IMG/VR virus record: IMGVR_UViG_3300033388_006324
Location: 1-51,289 of that record
Length of the DNA stretch: 51,289 nt
Source: a virus
Strand: one strand, 5' to 3'
Shown: piece by piece, positions 15,718 through 25,019 of the stretch
How positions within the stretch are numbered: position 1 is the stretch's first letter
How the letters are laid out: every line of letters begins with the position of its first letter
Notes under the pieces: generated by a model
Seen by the model: the letters and a program-made list of their open reading frames with translations, nothing else
The model's database searches: none
What the model was told of the DNA's origin: nothing
Position numbers and translations under genes: made by a program

Positions 15718-15947
15718 GAGAAAAGCAATTACTTGAACTTAGAGCTACAACGAGAGATTGGGCAAGAGGGTATCAAATAGTCAATCCTCCGTCCAGTCTC
15801 TCTTTGTTTACCATGTGTAAAGAGTTAAATTGCTTACCCTATGCAGGAGGATGGTTTGACCAAGACCCTGAAATTTGTCAAGATTTTAAAATTATTTCTA
15901 ATGTAATTGCTGAAGAAGAAGATAAAAAATCTAAACAAAAAAAATAA
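15349..15947 (+). CDS. Tail assembly chaperone, -1 frameshift product (gpGT-like)
   Basis: A -1 shift on A9 (15706-15714) continues translation as IREKQLLELRATTRDWARGY and so on for 77 residues to TAA at 15945-15947, directly before the tape measure ATG. The extension has no ATG start near its beginning, has normal codon use, and contains Trp/Cys-rich protein-like sequence (GGWFDQDPEIC). This is the expected long form of the lambda G/GT type. The gap could not otherwise be explained, so the frameshift is well supported by sequence alone. Confidence 0.8.
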
Positions 15948-18518
15948 ATGATGGATTATAATTTACAAATAAAAATGACAGCGTTAAATCAAGCGAGTGC
16001 GAAAGTAGATGCTGTTTCAGGTTCTGTTGATAAATTAGATAATTCAACTAAAAAAAGTAATAAATCTCTTAAAAATTTTGGTAAGTCATGGGAATCCTTT
16101 GGCTCAAGAGTCAATGTTTTAGGACAAAGAATGAGTGGTGCAATTACATTGCCTTTAATTATGTTTGGTAAAAGTGCTATTGACACAGCTATTGTAGTAG
16201 ATAAAGCTTGGGCAAGATTTAATAAAATATTTTCAGGGACAAAAGAAGATGCAGAAGGATTAAAAAAAGAGTCTAAAGAACTTTCTGAAGAATTTGGAAT
16301 TAATATTGAAGATGTTTTTGGTGTTATGGGTGAATTTAATAAAGCTGGAATAGATTCAAAAGATGTATTAATCAAGTTATCTAAAAAAGCATTAGAAACA
16401 AGCATTTTATTTGATACAGATTTGAAGTCAGCCTTTGAAGGTGTAAAATCAGTCATGTTTGGTTTTGGTCTAAATGTTGATGAGACTAGAGATGCATTAG
16501 CTACAATCAATATTATAGGTGATAAGACAACTACTTCTGAGCAAGATATATTAGATGTTATGCAAAAATCAGGTGGAGTTTTTAAGCAAAATTCAATAAG
16601 TATAAGGGACGCCGCTGCTATGACTTCTCTCTTAGCTCAAAGTAATATTAAAGGGACGATTGCAGGTAATATGTTTAAAACAGTCATTTCTAAGATTAAC
16701 GATGCAACGCCCAAAGCTACAAAAGAAATGAAAAATTTTGGAATAGATGTTTCAGGCAATGCTTTTAGAACAGCCAGTTTTGTAGATAAATTAAAAATGT
16801 TGCATGACAAACAAACAGAAGTTTTTTCTTCAGGAAGTAAAGTAAAAATTGCCAATTACAACACGGCAATGAAAGATTTAGTTGGATTAAGACAATTAAA
16901 CAGATTTAGTATTTTAGTTGACAAAGTTGATCAATTAAAAGAAGTAACAGATATGGCATCAGATGAAACAAAAAATCTTGAGTTTTGGAATAAGCAACTT
17001 GCGGTTGTTTTAGAATCTACGCCTAAAAAGTTAGAGATAATGAACCAAATGTATAGAAATCAACAAATTATTTTAGGAAATAAACTATTACCGATAAAAA
17101 TGGAATTGTTGAAAATTATGACAAAATTAATAAATAAATTTAATGAATTATCTCCTGGAACTCAAGATTTTATAATTAAATTGGGTTTAATCGCAGCAGC
17201 TATTGGACCAGTTCTTGTATATGTTGGGTTATTAGTTACTGCTTTTGGATTTATGTTTACTACAGCGGGATTAGTAATAACTGGAATGATAGGTTTTGCT
17301 ATTTTATTATCAGTAGCATGGGCAAAAAATTGGAATGGGATACAAGACAAGACAAAGAATGTTTTAAATAATATAAGAAAATGGACAAAAGAACATTGGG
17401 ATGAGATACAGAATAAAACAAAAAATGTTTTAAATAATATAAGAAAATGGACAAAAGAACATTGGGATGAAATATCTAGTATATTTAAAGGTGCTTGGAA
17501 AATTATTAAAAGTATTTTTGATATAGGATGGGGAATATTAAAAGGAGCGTATGATATTGCTATGGAAATATTTACAAGAGATTGGAGTCTTGCATGGGAA
17601 GGATTAAAGCTTGTAGTTAAAAGTATTTTTATTGGAAAAAGTGGAGAAGGAGGAATAGTAGGCATAATCAATGGAGCTATTGATATATTAAAAAATTCAA
17701 TAAAAATAGGGACACAAGATATGATTAATTCATTTAGTAAGATGTCCACAGTTACACAATCTATTTTATTGGGATTAGGAATATATTTCTCTGCTTGGTG
17801 GTTAGCTAGAAAATTAGAAATTCTTTATATAATGGCATTATATGCGAAAGATTGGATACTAGCTATGGCTAAATGGTCAGCAGCAACAATTGGACAATTT
17901 GTAGTTGTTGGAAAGGCAGCTATGACATTACAGGGGGTATTATCATTACTTTCTGTTCCAATAGTTATAGCAATTGGTATTGGCTCAATTATAGCAGCAA
18001 TAAAAGCTGCTAAACTTCTAGGAGAAGCAGTGAATGAAGCTTCTGATTCTAATGATGCTAATATTAAAAAAATAAATGAGTTATTATCACGAGCTAAAGA
18101 ATTAAAAGGAGTCAATGAGGAAGAAAGAAAAAAATTGATAAAAGCAGCTGATGTATTGGGAAGATCAAATGCTAAAGTTATGTCTGATTGGGCTGGAAAT
18201 AGTGGAGGAATTGAATGGATAAAAGGAGTTAATAAAGCTTTGGGGCTTGCTAGTGGTGGATTAGTCTATGCAGCGAATGGATATTTATCTCAAGGTAAAG
18301 ATACTGTACCTGCTATGCTTTCACCAGGAGAAATGGTATTAAACAAATCACAACAAACAAATTTATTTGATATGTTGAGTGGAAGAAACTCTGTTCAAAC
18401 TGCAGGTGGACCAACAATAAATATAAATGTAGGAACAATGGTAGCTTCTAGGGGAGAGCAAAGAGCATTTGCAAGAAAAATAGAAGAATTAATTAGTGAA
18501 GATAAAGGAAGATACTAA
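15948..18518 (+). CDS. Tape measure protein
   Basis: This 856-residue protein is the longest gene of the tail module and is placed right after the frameshifted chaperone. Residues 40-400 resemble a phage TMP core domain (LPLIMFGKSAIDTAIVVDKA, GGVFKQNSISIRDAAAMTSLL). Hydrophobic segments follow near 410-450 and 595-685 (about 17175-17325 and 17735-18010). Near the C-terminus, GLVYAANGYLSQGKDTVPAMLSPGEMVLN is typical of TMP ends. Residues 469-512 contain a nearly exact 22-residue tandem duplication. Tape measures set tail length and pass into the host envelope on DNA ejection. Confidence 0.85.
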   Translation: MMDYNLQIKMTALNQASAKVDAVSGSVDKLDNSTKKSNKSLKNFGKSWESFGSRVNVLGQRMSGAITLPLIMFGKSAIDTAIVVDKAWARFNKIFSGTKEDAEGLKKESKELSEEFGINIEDVFGVMGEFNKAGIDSKDVLIKLSKKALETSILFDTDLKSAFEGVKSVMFGFGLNVDETRDALATINIIGDKTTTSEQDILDVMQKSGGVFKQNSISIRDAAAMTSLLAQSNIKGTIAGNMFKTVISKINDATPKATKEMKNFGIDVSGNAFRTASFVDKLKMLHDKQTEVFSSGSKVKIANYNTAMKDLVGLRQLNRFSILVDKVDQLKEVTDMASDETKNLEFWNKQLAVVLESTPKKLEIMNQMYRNQQIILGNKLLPIKMELLKIMTKLINKFNELSPGTQDFIIKLGLIAAAIGPVLVYVGLLVTAFGFMFTTAGLVITGMIGFAILLSVAWAKNWNGIQDKTKNVLNNIRKWTKEHWDEIQNKTKNVLNNIRKWTKEHWDEISSIFKGAWKIIKSIFDIGWGILKGAYDIAMEIFTRDWSLAWEGLKLVVKSIFIGKSGEGGIVGIINGAIDILKNSIKIGTQDMINSFSKMSTVTQSILLGLGIYFSAWWLARKLEILYIMALYAKDWILAMAKWSAATIGQFVVVGKAAMTLQGVLSLLSVPIVIAIGIGSIIAAIKAAKLLGEAVNEASDSNDANIKKINELLSRAKELKGVNEEERKKLIKAADVLGRSNAKVMSDWAGNSGGIEWIKGVNKALGLASGGLVYAANGYLSQGKDTVPAMLSPGEMVLNKSQQTNLFDMLSGRNSVQTAGGPTININVGTMVASRGEQRAFARKIEELISEDKGRY
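17352..17483 (+). repeat. 66-bp tandem duplication in tape measure gene
   Basis: Two 66-bp units start at 17352 and 17418. They encode KNVLNNIRKWTKEHWDEI twice. In the first 54 bases they differ at two positions (G/A), so the duplication is recent. The hydrophobicity pattern (Trp-rich, amphipathic helix) is kept. Confidence 0.85.
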
Positions 18519-18519
18519 T

Positions 18520-18885
18520 ATGTGGGGAAAAATAAACGATTTAGAAATTAAAGCACCATCAGTATTTTCATCAACAGATGAAGTTATTGGTGGATTTAAT
18601 GTTACCTTAAAAGGAACAAAAAGAAGATACATTAAAGCTGTAAAAAAAGTTTGGAAGTTAGGTTATAATTTTCTTACTACAGATGAATATGATAATATTT
18701 ATATAGAATTTGCTAAAGAAATTCCAAGTTCAATACAAGAATCACAAACTTACGCTATTTTTACAGTTTATGAAAGTTCAATGAATATAAATGAAGAAAA
18801 TGTTCATATAAATATTTCTTCAAGAACTATTGTCCCTGGAACAAATTATTTATCTAATGTAGAAATAACTTTAATACAAGTATGA
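18520..18885 (+). CDS. Tail protein after tape measure (distal-tail-like)
   Basis: I start at the ATG at 18520 (MWGKINDLEIKAP), 1 bp after the tape measure stop; a GTG at 18496 inside that gene is less likely. The 121-residue, beta-rich protein has no obvious motif. The position between tape measure and the large tail-tip protein fits a small distal tail or minor tail component. Its stop overlaps the next start by 4 bp. Confidence 0.5.
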   Translation: MWGKINDLEIKAPSVFSSTDEVIGGFNVTLKGTKRRYIKAVKKVWKLGYNFLTTDEYDNIYIEFAKEIPSSIQESQTYAIFTVYESSMNINEENVHINISSRTIVPGTNYLSNVEITLIQV

Positions 18886-20918
18886 TTATTGCTCCCTCAG
18901 GATTGATTTCTAATATGGAATCATATACAAGAAATCCAACAGCCAAATTATCTATTTCTTGGGATACAATTCTTTTGTCTGGGGAATGGTTTAAATTAGA
19001 TCAAACAGAACTTGATTCTGGAGGTATTTTAACACAATACGAATATGAAGAAGGTGATATTATTCTTGAAGGATTATCAGATATTGATTCAAGAATTTAT
19101 ACCGATGAAACTGATTGTCTATTATCTTTAGAAGGATATTCTAAATTACAAGGAGATTCTTACCAATATTCTATTGCTGATATGGATGTATTATTAGATA
19201 ATACTGATAGCAGATATATTCCTAAGGAAAATAAAAATAAATTAAATAACAGTGGATTTGAATTTAATAAAGATAGTTGGAATGAATCATTAGGAACAAA
19301 TGCATCTTCTTTCATTGATGAATATAATCCTCATTATGGAATAAGAGACTTGCAAATAGATAATCCTGGTCAGAACAATGCGTCAATGTTTTCTAATGTA
19401 GTTGATGTTTACACTACTGATGGTCATAACAAAATTCCTATATTATCAGTAGAAGATTGGAATTTATCTTTTTATGTTACTGGTAGTGGAATAATGTCAT
19501 TAAATCTAATGGCCTATGATTTATCAGCAAGTGGAAGTAATGATATAACTACAGGTTATTTATCTGGCTCAGCTTATCAGATATCATTAGAAAACGATGC
19601 TTCTGGTGTTTGGAATAGACTTGATACTTCTTTATCTGTTCCGTCAGGAACATATTATTTGAGAGCATTACTTTCAACTTCTGGCCGTTGGGCAAGATTT
19701 GATGATGGCCAAGTAGAAAAAAGTTTAAATGTAACAGCTATTGAAAATAATTTTATCGGTGATTTGATTTTACCTAAAAGAGCTATTCGTTCTGAAGTCG
19801 GTTTTAATAATTACAATATTCCAAAATTTACAGGATTAACTACTAAATTTACTCCAAATATTATTGAAGATACAATTCAAATTTATGCTTATGATATGGC
19901 AGATAGGCTGAAAGATATTATTATTATTGATAAATATTATGAAAATAAAAGAACAGATGAATTGATTATTGAATTAGCTTCTTTAGCTAATATTGGGATA
20001 GAATCAATATCATTAGAAACAGGTACAAATACAGTAGAGTTTGCTTATTTTCAAGAAGGTTCTGTTTGGACATATATGAATCAAGTGGCTGAAAGTGAAG
20101 GAGGCAGAATATTTTTTGATGAAACTGGAAAATTAATTTTTTGGAATAGAAATCATTATAGAAATAATACAGATATTAAATATACTTTTGATTTTTCAAA
20201 CAATATAATTAATTTAAGCTATGAAATATCTAAAGAAAAAGTAAAAAATTATATTAAAGTACAAGCTTCTCCTAAAAAGAAATTAGCAGATACAAAAATT
20301 TATGACGATACTACTAATTCAATTATTGGTAATGGAGAAACAGAAGAATTTTTTTGTCAATATAATTATAAAGAAGAAACTTCTGTCCCAGCTTTAAATG
20401 TTATTGTTCCTACCATAGGGACAGATATTATTGCTAATACAGCAGAAGATGGGTCAGGAAGTAATATTTCAAGTGATATTTCAATCTCAAGTTATTATAT
20501 TTTTAGAGATTCAATGAGGTTAAATTTGCATAATGCTAATGCTTCTACAGCTTATTTAACAACTTTTCAAGTTTATGGTGATCCGATAGTTACTGCTAGA
20601 TATATTAAAGAAATACAAGAAGATAAAAATTCAGAAGCAATTTATGATACTCAAAAACTTAACATAGAAAATAATTTAATTACTACTGATAGTTTTGCTT
20701 CTGATTTAGCTACTCAAAAATTAGCTGAGTTGAAAGATTCAAGAGATTTTATTAAAATAAATGCAGTTGGAGTTCCTTATCTTCAATTAGGAGATATGGT
20801 TAAGGTGCAAAGGTCATTTGATGGAACATATGAAAATTTTATTATTATAGAAAATTCTTGGTCATTTCAAGATGATTTTACACAAACATTAACATTAGAG
20901 AAAAAAGTAATTGTTTAA
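18882..20918 (+). CDS. Tail-tip/baseplate hub protein
   Basis: This 678-residue protein likely forms the tail tip. Residues 60-110 hold YSKLQGDSYQYSIADMDVLLDNTDSRY. A jelly-roll or carbohydrate-binding-like insert (about 115-290) follows, with GTYYLRALLSTSGRWARFDDGQV. Then comes a hub-like segment (IQIYAYDMADRLKDIIIIDKYYE and IFFDETGKLIFWNRNHY), and a C-terminus with VPYLQLGDMVKVQ. Hub/tail-associated proteins of this type close the tube and often bind a surface glycan. It is coupled by ATGA to the preceding gene and followed by the collar fibre. Confidence 0.6.
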   Translation: MIIAPSGLISNMESYTRNPTAKLSISWDTILLSGEWFKLDQTELDSGGILTQYEYEEGDIILEGLSDIDSRIYTDETDCLLSLEGYSKLQGDSYQYSIADMDVLLDNTDSRYIPKENKNKLNNSGFEFNKDSWNESLGTNASSFIDEYNPHYGIRDLQIDNPGQNNASMFSNVVDVYTTDGHNKIPILSVEDWNLSFYVTGSGIMSLNLMAYDLSASGSNDITTGYLSGSAYQISLENDASGVWNRLDTSLSVPSGTYYLRALLSTSGRWARFDDGQVEKSLNVTAIENNFIGDLILPKRAIRSEVGFNNYNIPKFTGLTTKFTPNIIEDTIQIYAYDMADRLKDIIIIDKYYENKRTDELIIELASLANIGIESISLETGTNTVEFAYFQEGSVWTYMNQVAESEGGRIFFDETGKLIFWNRNHYRNNTDIKYTFDFSNNIINLSYEISKEKVKNYIKVQASPKKKLADTKIYDDTTNSIIGNGETEEFFCQYNYKEETSVPALNVIVPTIGTDIIANTAEDGSGSNISSDISISSYYIFRDSMRLNLHNANASTAYLTTFQVYGDPIVTARYIKEIQEDKNSEAIYDTQKLNIENNLITTDSFASDLATQKLAELKDSRDFIKINAVGVPYLQLGDMVKVQRSFDGTYENFIIIENSWSFQDDFTQTLTLEKKVIV

Positions 20919-20930
20919 ATTAAAAAAATT

Positions 20931-21698
20931 ATGGCATGGACACAACCTAGGGGCTGGTCATATAAAGAAGCACCAGGCTCAGACAAAATGAATGAACAAA
21001 TTAGAGATAACCTAAATTATTTAAAAACATCTTTACCACCAGGAGTAATGATGAGTTTTGCTGGTAGCTCAGCACCAACGCAATGGTTGCTTTGCGATGG
21101 TAACGAAGTATCAAGGACAACTTATTCAGATTTATTTGCAATTATAGGAACTACTTATGGAAGTGGAGATGGATCTACCACATTTAATTTACCTAACAGA
21201 AAAGGTAAGGTTGGAGTTGGTGTAGATACTGGACAATCAGAATTTGATACTTTAGGAAAAACAGGAGGAGAAAAAACGCATACATTATCAAGTGGAGAAA
21301 TGCCAGTGCATACTCATATACAGAATAGCCATAATCATAGTCAGAATAGCCATAATCATAGTCAGGACAGTCATACTCATACACAAAATAGTCATAATCA
21401 TAGTCAAAATAGCCACGCTCATCAATTAGCAACTGAAGGAGATTCTAGTGGTTCATATTTTTCATTAAATGGAACAGGATCTGGAAACAGGTCTTTATCT
21501 GGGCCAACAAATAGATGTGCACCAGCCACAGCAACCAACAATGCCACTACTGCAACTAACCAATCTACTACAGCAACCAACAATGCTACTACCGCAACCA
21601 ACAATGCCACTACTGCAACTAACCAAAACGCAGGAGGAGGAGCAGCACATAACAACTTATCACCATATATAACAGTAAATTATATAATCAAAACTTAG
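20931..21698 (+). CDS. Tail collar domain fibre protein
   Basis: Residues 35-95 contain the phage tail collar domain: PPGVMMSFAGSSAPTQWLLCDG, then FAIIGTTYGSGDGSTTFNLPNRKGKVGVG. After it come His-rich 7-residue repeats of the NSHNHSQ type (about residues 125-165). A second set of 7-residue repeats follows, of the ATNNATT type. HxH motifs in fibre tips such as T4 gp37 bind iron along a trimer axis, so a metal-bound needle is a reasonable inference. The C-terminus NNLSPYITVNYIIKT is typical of collar fibres. It is the last gene of the plus arm before the terminator. Confidence 0.85.
   Translation: MAWTQPRGWSYKEAPGSDKMNEQIRDNLNYLKTSLPPGVMMSFAGSSAPTQWLLCDGNEVSRTTYSDLFAIIGTTYGSGDGSTTFNLPNRKGKVGVGVDTGQSEFDTLGKTGGEKTHTLSSGEMPVHTHIQNSHNHSQNSHNHSQDSHTHTQNSHNHSQNSHAHQLATEGDSSGSYFSLNGTGSGNRSLSGPTNRCAPATATNNATTATNQSTTATNNATTATNNATTATNQNAGGGAAHNNLSPYITVNYIIKT
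21307..21425 (+). repeat. 21-bp His-rich coding repeats
   Basis: About five to six units of 21 bp encode NSHNHSQ-type heptads in the collar fibre. A second 21-bp repeat family (ATNNATT units) follows at about 21530-21625. Confidence 0.75.
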
Positions 21699-21757
21699 GC
21701 TTATATAAGCCAAAAGACGAGGCTCAAAATTGAGTTGTAAGCGATTTAAATTTTGAG
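21698..21757 (+). other. Palindrome and hairpin after the collar fibre gene
   Basis: GGCTTATATAAGCC (21698-21711) is a perfect 14-bp palindrome. CTCAAAAT (21723-21730) pairs with ATTTTGAG (21750-21757). Both lie between the collar fibre stop and the terminator and may help end the plus transcript. Confidence 0.5.
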
Positions 21758-21764
21758 ATAATAT

Positions 21765-21792
21765 AAAAAGACATTGGAATATATGTCTTTTT
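21765..21792. terminator. Bidirectional terminator between convergent arms
   Basis: AAAAAGACAT (21765-21774) and ATGTCTTTTT (21783-21792) form a 10-bp stem with an 8-nt loop. A/T tracts are on both sides, so it can stop transcription from either direction. It lies where the plus arm (ending 21698) meets the minus arm (ending 21816). Confidence 0.8.
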
Positions 21793-21815
21793 AATATTTT
21801 TTAGATTGTATGTTT

Positions 21816-23066
21816 TTACAAAGTATTTTTAATCAATTTATCCCATTTTTTTCCAATAATTTCCCAAGTAATATTTTCTGTTGTCCATTTATAAGCATTG
21901 TCAATATATTCTTTAGTTGCATCAGGATGAGAATATGCCCAAAGCATTTTACTAACTAAATCATCAACATTAGGCATTGGCCTTATAATAGAATTATCTA
22001 GTGGTCCGTTCATAACAACTTGAGTTAACGGATTTCCAGATTTATAAAGCAATCCTCTTTTTTGAGCAAGTATTTCTGTAAGAGAAGTATTATCAGGAAA
22101 AACATTTAAAGTTTTAGTGGCCATAGCTTCAGAACAACTTAATCCCCAACCTTCTCCTAATGTAGTAGAAATATTTAGATTAGCTAAATTATATATTCCA
22201 TTCATATATTCCGTAGGAAATGAATACCCTTTTTTATATAGATTAGGATTAGGATACAACCAATTTTTATTTATTTTCAATCTTGAAGCAACTCTTAGCA
22301 AATCTCCTCCTCTATCGTTTTTTACATCACAATGAGTATAAAGAACAGAATTAGGAACAATAGAATGAAATATTTTAAAAGCTAGTAAAGTATAGACGAG
22401 AGCTTTTCTTTCTTGATTTCTATTAACATTAACAATCAAAAAATGTTTATCTAATTTATTATCTTTAAAAAATTTATTAGAAAATTCCTGTTTTTCTTTT
22501 TCTTCCATCGGATAGAATTTTTTAGTATCTACTCCATGATAAATAACTTCATATTTTCGTGATACTACTTGTTGACTTTTACTTTTTCCATAGTAAGTAT
22601 ATGGGACAGCTACATCTGCATATTTAACTGTTTTTTCTATCCAATCTCCTTCTGGAACACTATCAATAGGATAATAATATATCCATTTAAAATTACGACC
22701 TTTTTGAAAAACTTTTTTCCCTTCCTTTTCCAATATCACACCATCTCTTAACTCTTTTATAGCTTTACTAATAGAGGCCATAATAAAAGTATCTTGGAGA
22801 GTAAATACTACATCAAATTTATTATCTTTATTTCTCAATAAATCTAAAAATTTTTGACGACCATAAATATCATTTTGTTTATTAATTCCTGCAGGATAAA
22901 TTTTATAAGGAAAATCATGAGGATCACCAAAATAATTTATACCTACAATAGTAATATTATAATTACCAGTTGAATATAGATGTGCTAATATATTTTTAGC
23001 TACTATACCAAATCCAGTATTCCCAGTTGGAGAATCTCCATAAAATAATAGATTTATTTTTTTCAT
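21816..23066 (-). CDS. Glycosyltransferase, GT-B type
   Basis: The 416-residue protein has a GT-B layout. The N-terminal half holds a glycine-rich start (LLFYGDSPTGNTGFGIVAKNIL). The C-terminal half has KHFLIVNVNRNQERKALVYTLLAF and NISTTLGEGWGLSCSEAMATKTLNVFPDNTSLTEI, the latter matching the E-x7-E nucleotide-sugar site of family-4-like enzymes. Such enzymes move a sugar from a nucleotide donor, usually in the cytoplasm. It is the last gene of the glycan operon transcribed from the promoter near 28050. Target and sugar are unknown; virion or host-surface glycan are both possible. Confidence 0.8.
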   Translation of the reverse strand: MKKINLLFYGDSPTGNTGFGIVAKNILAHLYSTGNYNITIVGINYFGDPHDFPYKIYPAGINKQNDIYGRQKFLDLLRNKDNKFDVVFTLQDTFIMASISKAIKELRDGVILEKEGKKVFQKGRNFKWIYYYPIDSVPEGDWIEKTVKYADVAVPYTYYGKSKSQQVVSRKYEVIYHGVDTKKFYPMEEKEKQEFSNKFFKDNKLDKHFLIVNVNRNQERKALVYTLLAFKIFHSIVPNSVLYTHCDVKNDRGGDLLRVASRLKINKNWLYPNPNLYKKGYSFPTEYMNGIYNLANLNISTTLGEGWGLSCSEAMATKTLNVFPDNTSLTEILAQKRGLLYKSGNPLTQVVMNGPLDNSIIRPMPNVDDLVSKMLWAYSHPDATKEYIDNAYKWTTENITWEIIGKKWDKLIKNTL

Positions 23067-23114
23067 ATTTAAAAATTTTACTAATTAACGAAGCCGATAA
23101 AAATAGAACTTTTT

Positions 23115-23552
23115 TTATTTTTGATAGATTTCTTTTTCATCAGCCTTTAAAATCCAAAACTCTAATCGTGGATTTTCTTTATCAATATACATCCTTGAGC
23201 CATCATGTCCTATGATAATATGATAATTATCATCCTCTAATATATCCATTTTGACTAATAAATCTTGTATTCCTTCATAAAAATTACTTATATCTCTTTT
23301 TCGTTTATCATAATTATAAAAATGACATTTTAATATAATAGGATAATCAATATTACAAACTCTAGTTTTTTTATTCCTTATTTTACCATTAGCTCCATAA
23401 CCAAGTTGTTTCATTGCATCTTTTTCCCAACCTGTATAATTAGTACTATAAACAGTTATTATTCTTTTTAAATATTTATGAAAAATAGTTCTTTGCGAAT
23501 TTTTTTTAGCATAAAATCTTCCATAAATTGTTGAATGATATATTGTTTCCAT
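23115..23552 (-). CDS. rusA: RusA-like Holliday junction resolvase
   Basis: I start at the ATG at 23552 (METIYHSTIYG). The 145-residue protein matches RusA resolvases in length and in the acidic segment KRDISNFYEGIQDLLVKMDI followed by LEDDNYH, which supplies the catalytic aspartates. RusA cuts four-way DNA junctions, useful for resolving replication or recombination intermediates before packaging. It is the only clear DNA-metabolism gene inside the glycan operon, which suggests a recent insertion or shared late expression. Confidence 0.75.
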   Translation of the reverse strand: METIYHSTIYGRFYAKKNSQRTIFHKYLKRIITVYSTNYTGWEKDAMKQLGYGANGKIRNKKTRVCNIDYPIILKCHFYNYDKRKRDISNFYEGIQDLLVKMDILEDDNYHIIIGHDGSRMYIDKENPRLEFWILKADEKEIYQK

Positions 23553-23557
23553 TTTTT

Positions 23558-24361
23558 TTACCAAAAGTCTTTTACAATAAACTTATCTTTTTCTTTATGT
23601 TCTTTAAGACTTATATTTATATTGTTAAAAGGATGTTTGTAATATTTTTCCAACATAGCAGGGACATCACCGAGAGGTTCACATCCATATTTACTGATAA
23701 AATACTTTTTATTATTTTTAAAAGCTTCTTCTATTATTGGTTTTAAATGAGGATTATTTTTAATAGTTTGAGAACATAAATGATAATATGTTCCATCAAT
23801 TGTTGAAACTGCTTTTTCTTTCAATAATGCTATTCTGGCATGATAATCACTATCTTCAAAATAAGCTACATGAAAATTTTCATCAAAAAAACCTATCTTA
23901 TCGATGGTTTGTTTATTTATTAGGAAACAAGAAAAATCAGGATGTTCATTATCAATTTCATTTTCATCATATTCTTTTTTAAATTTTTTCATTTCTTCAA
24001 TGGAGATTGATTGATCATTTACTCCTGTAACCATAACATATTTTTTTGTTTCTATCTTTTTAACAAGATTGTCAATAGTATTTGGAGCTAAGACAATATC
24101 ATTATTTATAACAAAAAATAAATCACAATTATCATTTATAGCTCTGTTAATTCCTAAGTTCCAACAAGCAGCCAATCCTGAAGTAATAGGATTTCTATAG
24201 GAGATTATATCTTTTCTACTATCTAGCCATTGTTTAGTTCCATCAGTAGAGCCATTATCAATAAGAATTATTTCATAATCATGCTTAGTTTTGATAGAAT
24301 CAATCGTTTGCTTTGTATATTCTAAACAATTAACTGTAACAATAATAATTCCTATTTTCAT
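23558..24361 (-). CDS. Glycosyltransferase family 2
   Basis: The 267-residue protein has the GT-2 layout: IGIIIVTVNCLEYTKQTIDSI, the nucleotide-binding IILIDNGSTDGTKQWL, and a metal-site NND (FFVINNDIVL). A C-terminal acceptor region includes FFDENFHVAYFEDSDYHARI, the ED motif of the catalytic base. It has no membrane segment, so it probably acts on a soluble acceptor or a nucleotide-linked intermediate. Its start overlaps the stop of a 44-residue coiled-coil gene (ATGA). Confidence 0.85.
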   Translation of the reverse strand: MKIGIIIVTVNCLEYTKQTIDSIKTKHDYEIILIDNGSTDGTKQWLDSRKDIISYRNPITSGLAACWNLGINRAINDNCDLFFVINNDIVLAPNTIDNLVKKIETKKYVMVTGVNDQSISIEEMKKFKKEYDENEIDNEHPDFSCFLINKQTIDKIGFFDENFHVAYFEDSDYHARIALLKEKAVSTIDGTYYHLCSQTIKNNPHLKPIIEEAFKNNKKYFISKYGCEPLGDVPAMLEKYYKHPFNNINISLKEHKEKDKFIVKDFW

Positions 24362-24492
24362 TTTTTTATTTGGTTAGATTTAATATTTAAATTAGAATTA
24401 ATTGATATTTCGTTTCTTAATTCTAACTTTTTTAACTCTAATTGTAATTTTAATTTTTTAATTTCAAGTTTTAACAATTCTTTTTTATTCAT
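24358..24492 (-). CDS. Small coiled-coil peptide (44 aa)
   Basis: This 44-residue peptide is a nearly pure Leu/Lys/Glu heptad helix for its first 30 residues (LLKLEIKKLKLQLELKKLEL). It is coupled by ATGA overlaps to both neighbours: its start overlaps the methyltransferase stop and its stop overlaps the GT start. That precise double coupling argues for a real gene, perhaps an oligomerising adaptor for operon enzymes (inference). Confidence 0.6.
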   Translation of the reverse strand: MNKKELLKLEIKKLKLQLELKKLELRNEISINSNLNIKSNQIKK

Positions 24493-25019
24493 TGCTTTGT
24501 AACAATTATTCCTAATATCCACCAATCTAATGCTATTTTACCATTTAATCCTAATTCTGTCAATTTTTCAGCTGTAAGTATTATCCAATTAAAATTTTTT
24601 ACTTTATTTGTTAATTCTTCTAAGTCATAACACCAAGCATGATGATCGGCATTACTACCATGATATGGTCCTGTCATATTAATGGAAAAAGTAAAATGGT
24701 CTATATCTTTTGTAATATATTTTTCAGCTAATTCTCTAGAATCAGGAACTGTAATAATTAGAGAACCATCCTTTTTTAAACATTTCATCCAATTTTCTAT
24801 TACATTAGGAACAATAGACATTTCTATATGTTCTACAATATGAGAAGCTGTCATAATATCAAAAGTTTCAGGAGCAAATGGAAGTTCTTTAGAAACATCA
24901 CCCGCTATTTCAACTTTTCCATCCCTATTATCTAAATCCATATTTATCCATTCTGTTGTTGAATCACTATTGAAATGTTGGTCCCCGCATCCAAGATTAA
25001 TTGCCTTTTGTTTATTCAT
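24489..25019 (-). CDS. SAM-dependent methyltransferase (class I)
   Basis: The 176-residue protein carries motif I INLGCGDQHFN at the start, an acidic post-I residue (NMDLDN), and the KELPFAPETFDIMTASHIVEHI and LKKDGSLIITVP segments. These are typical of Methyltransf_11/type-12 small-molecule methyltransferases. It is probably an O- or C-methylating enzyme for a sugar, given its location among glycosyltransferases and a UDP-sugar enzyme. The start overlaps the upstream GT gene by 8 bp. It is not a DNA methyltransferase: there is no DPPY motif. Confidence 0.75.
   Translation of the reverse strand: MNKQKAINLGCGDQHFNSDSTTEWINMDLDNRDGKVEIAGDVSKELPFAPETFDIMTASHIVEHIEMSIVPNVIENWMKCLKKDGSLIITVPDSRELAEKYITKDIDHFTFSINMTGPYHGSNADHHAWCYDLEELTNKVKNFNWIILTAEKLTELGLNGKIALDWWILGIIVTKQ

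Noticed and set aside
21422-21672. Antisense and shifted frames in the collar fibre repeats
   Set aside because: Repeat-derived open frames without leaders. The collar-domain frame is clearly the selected one.
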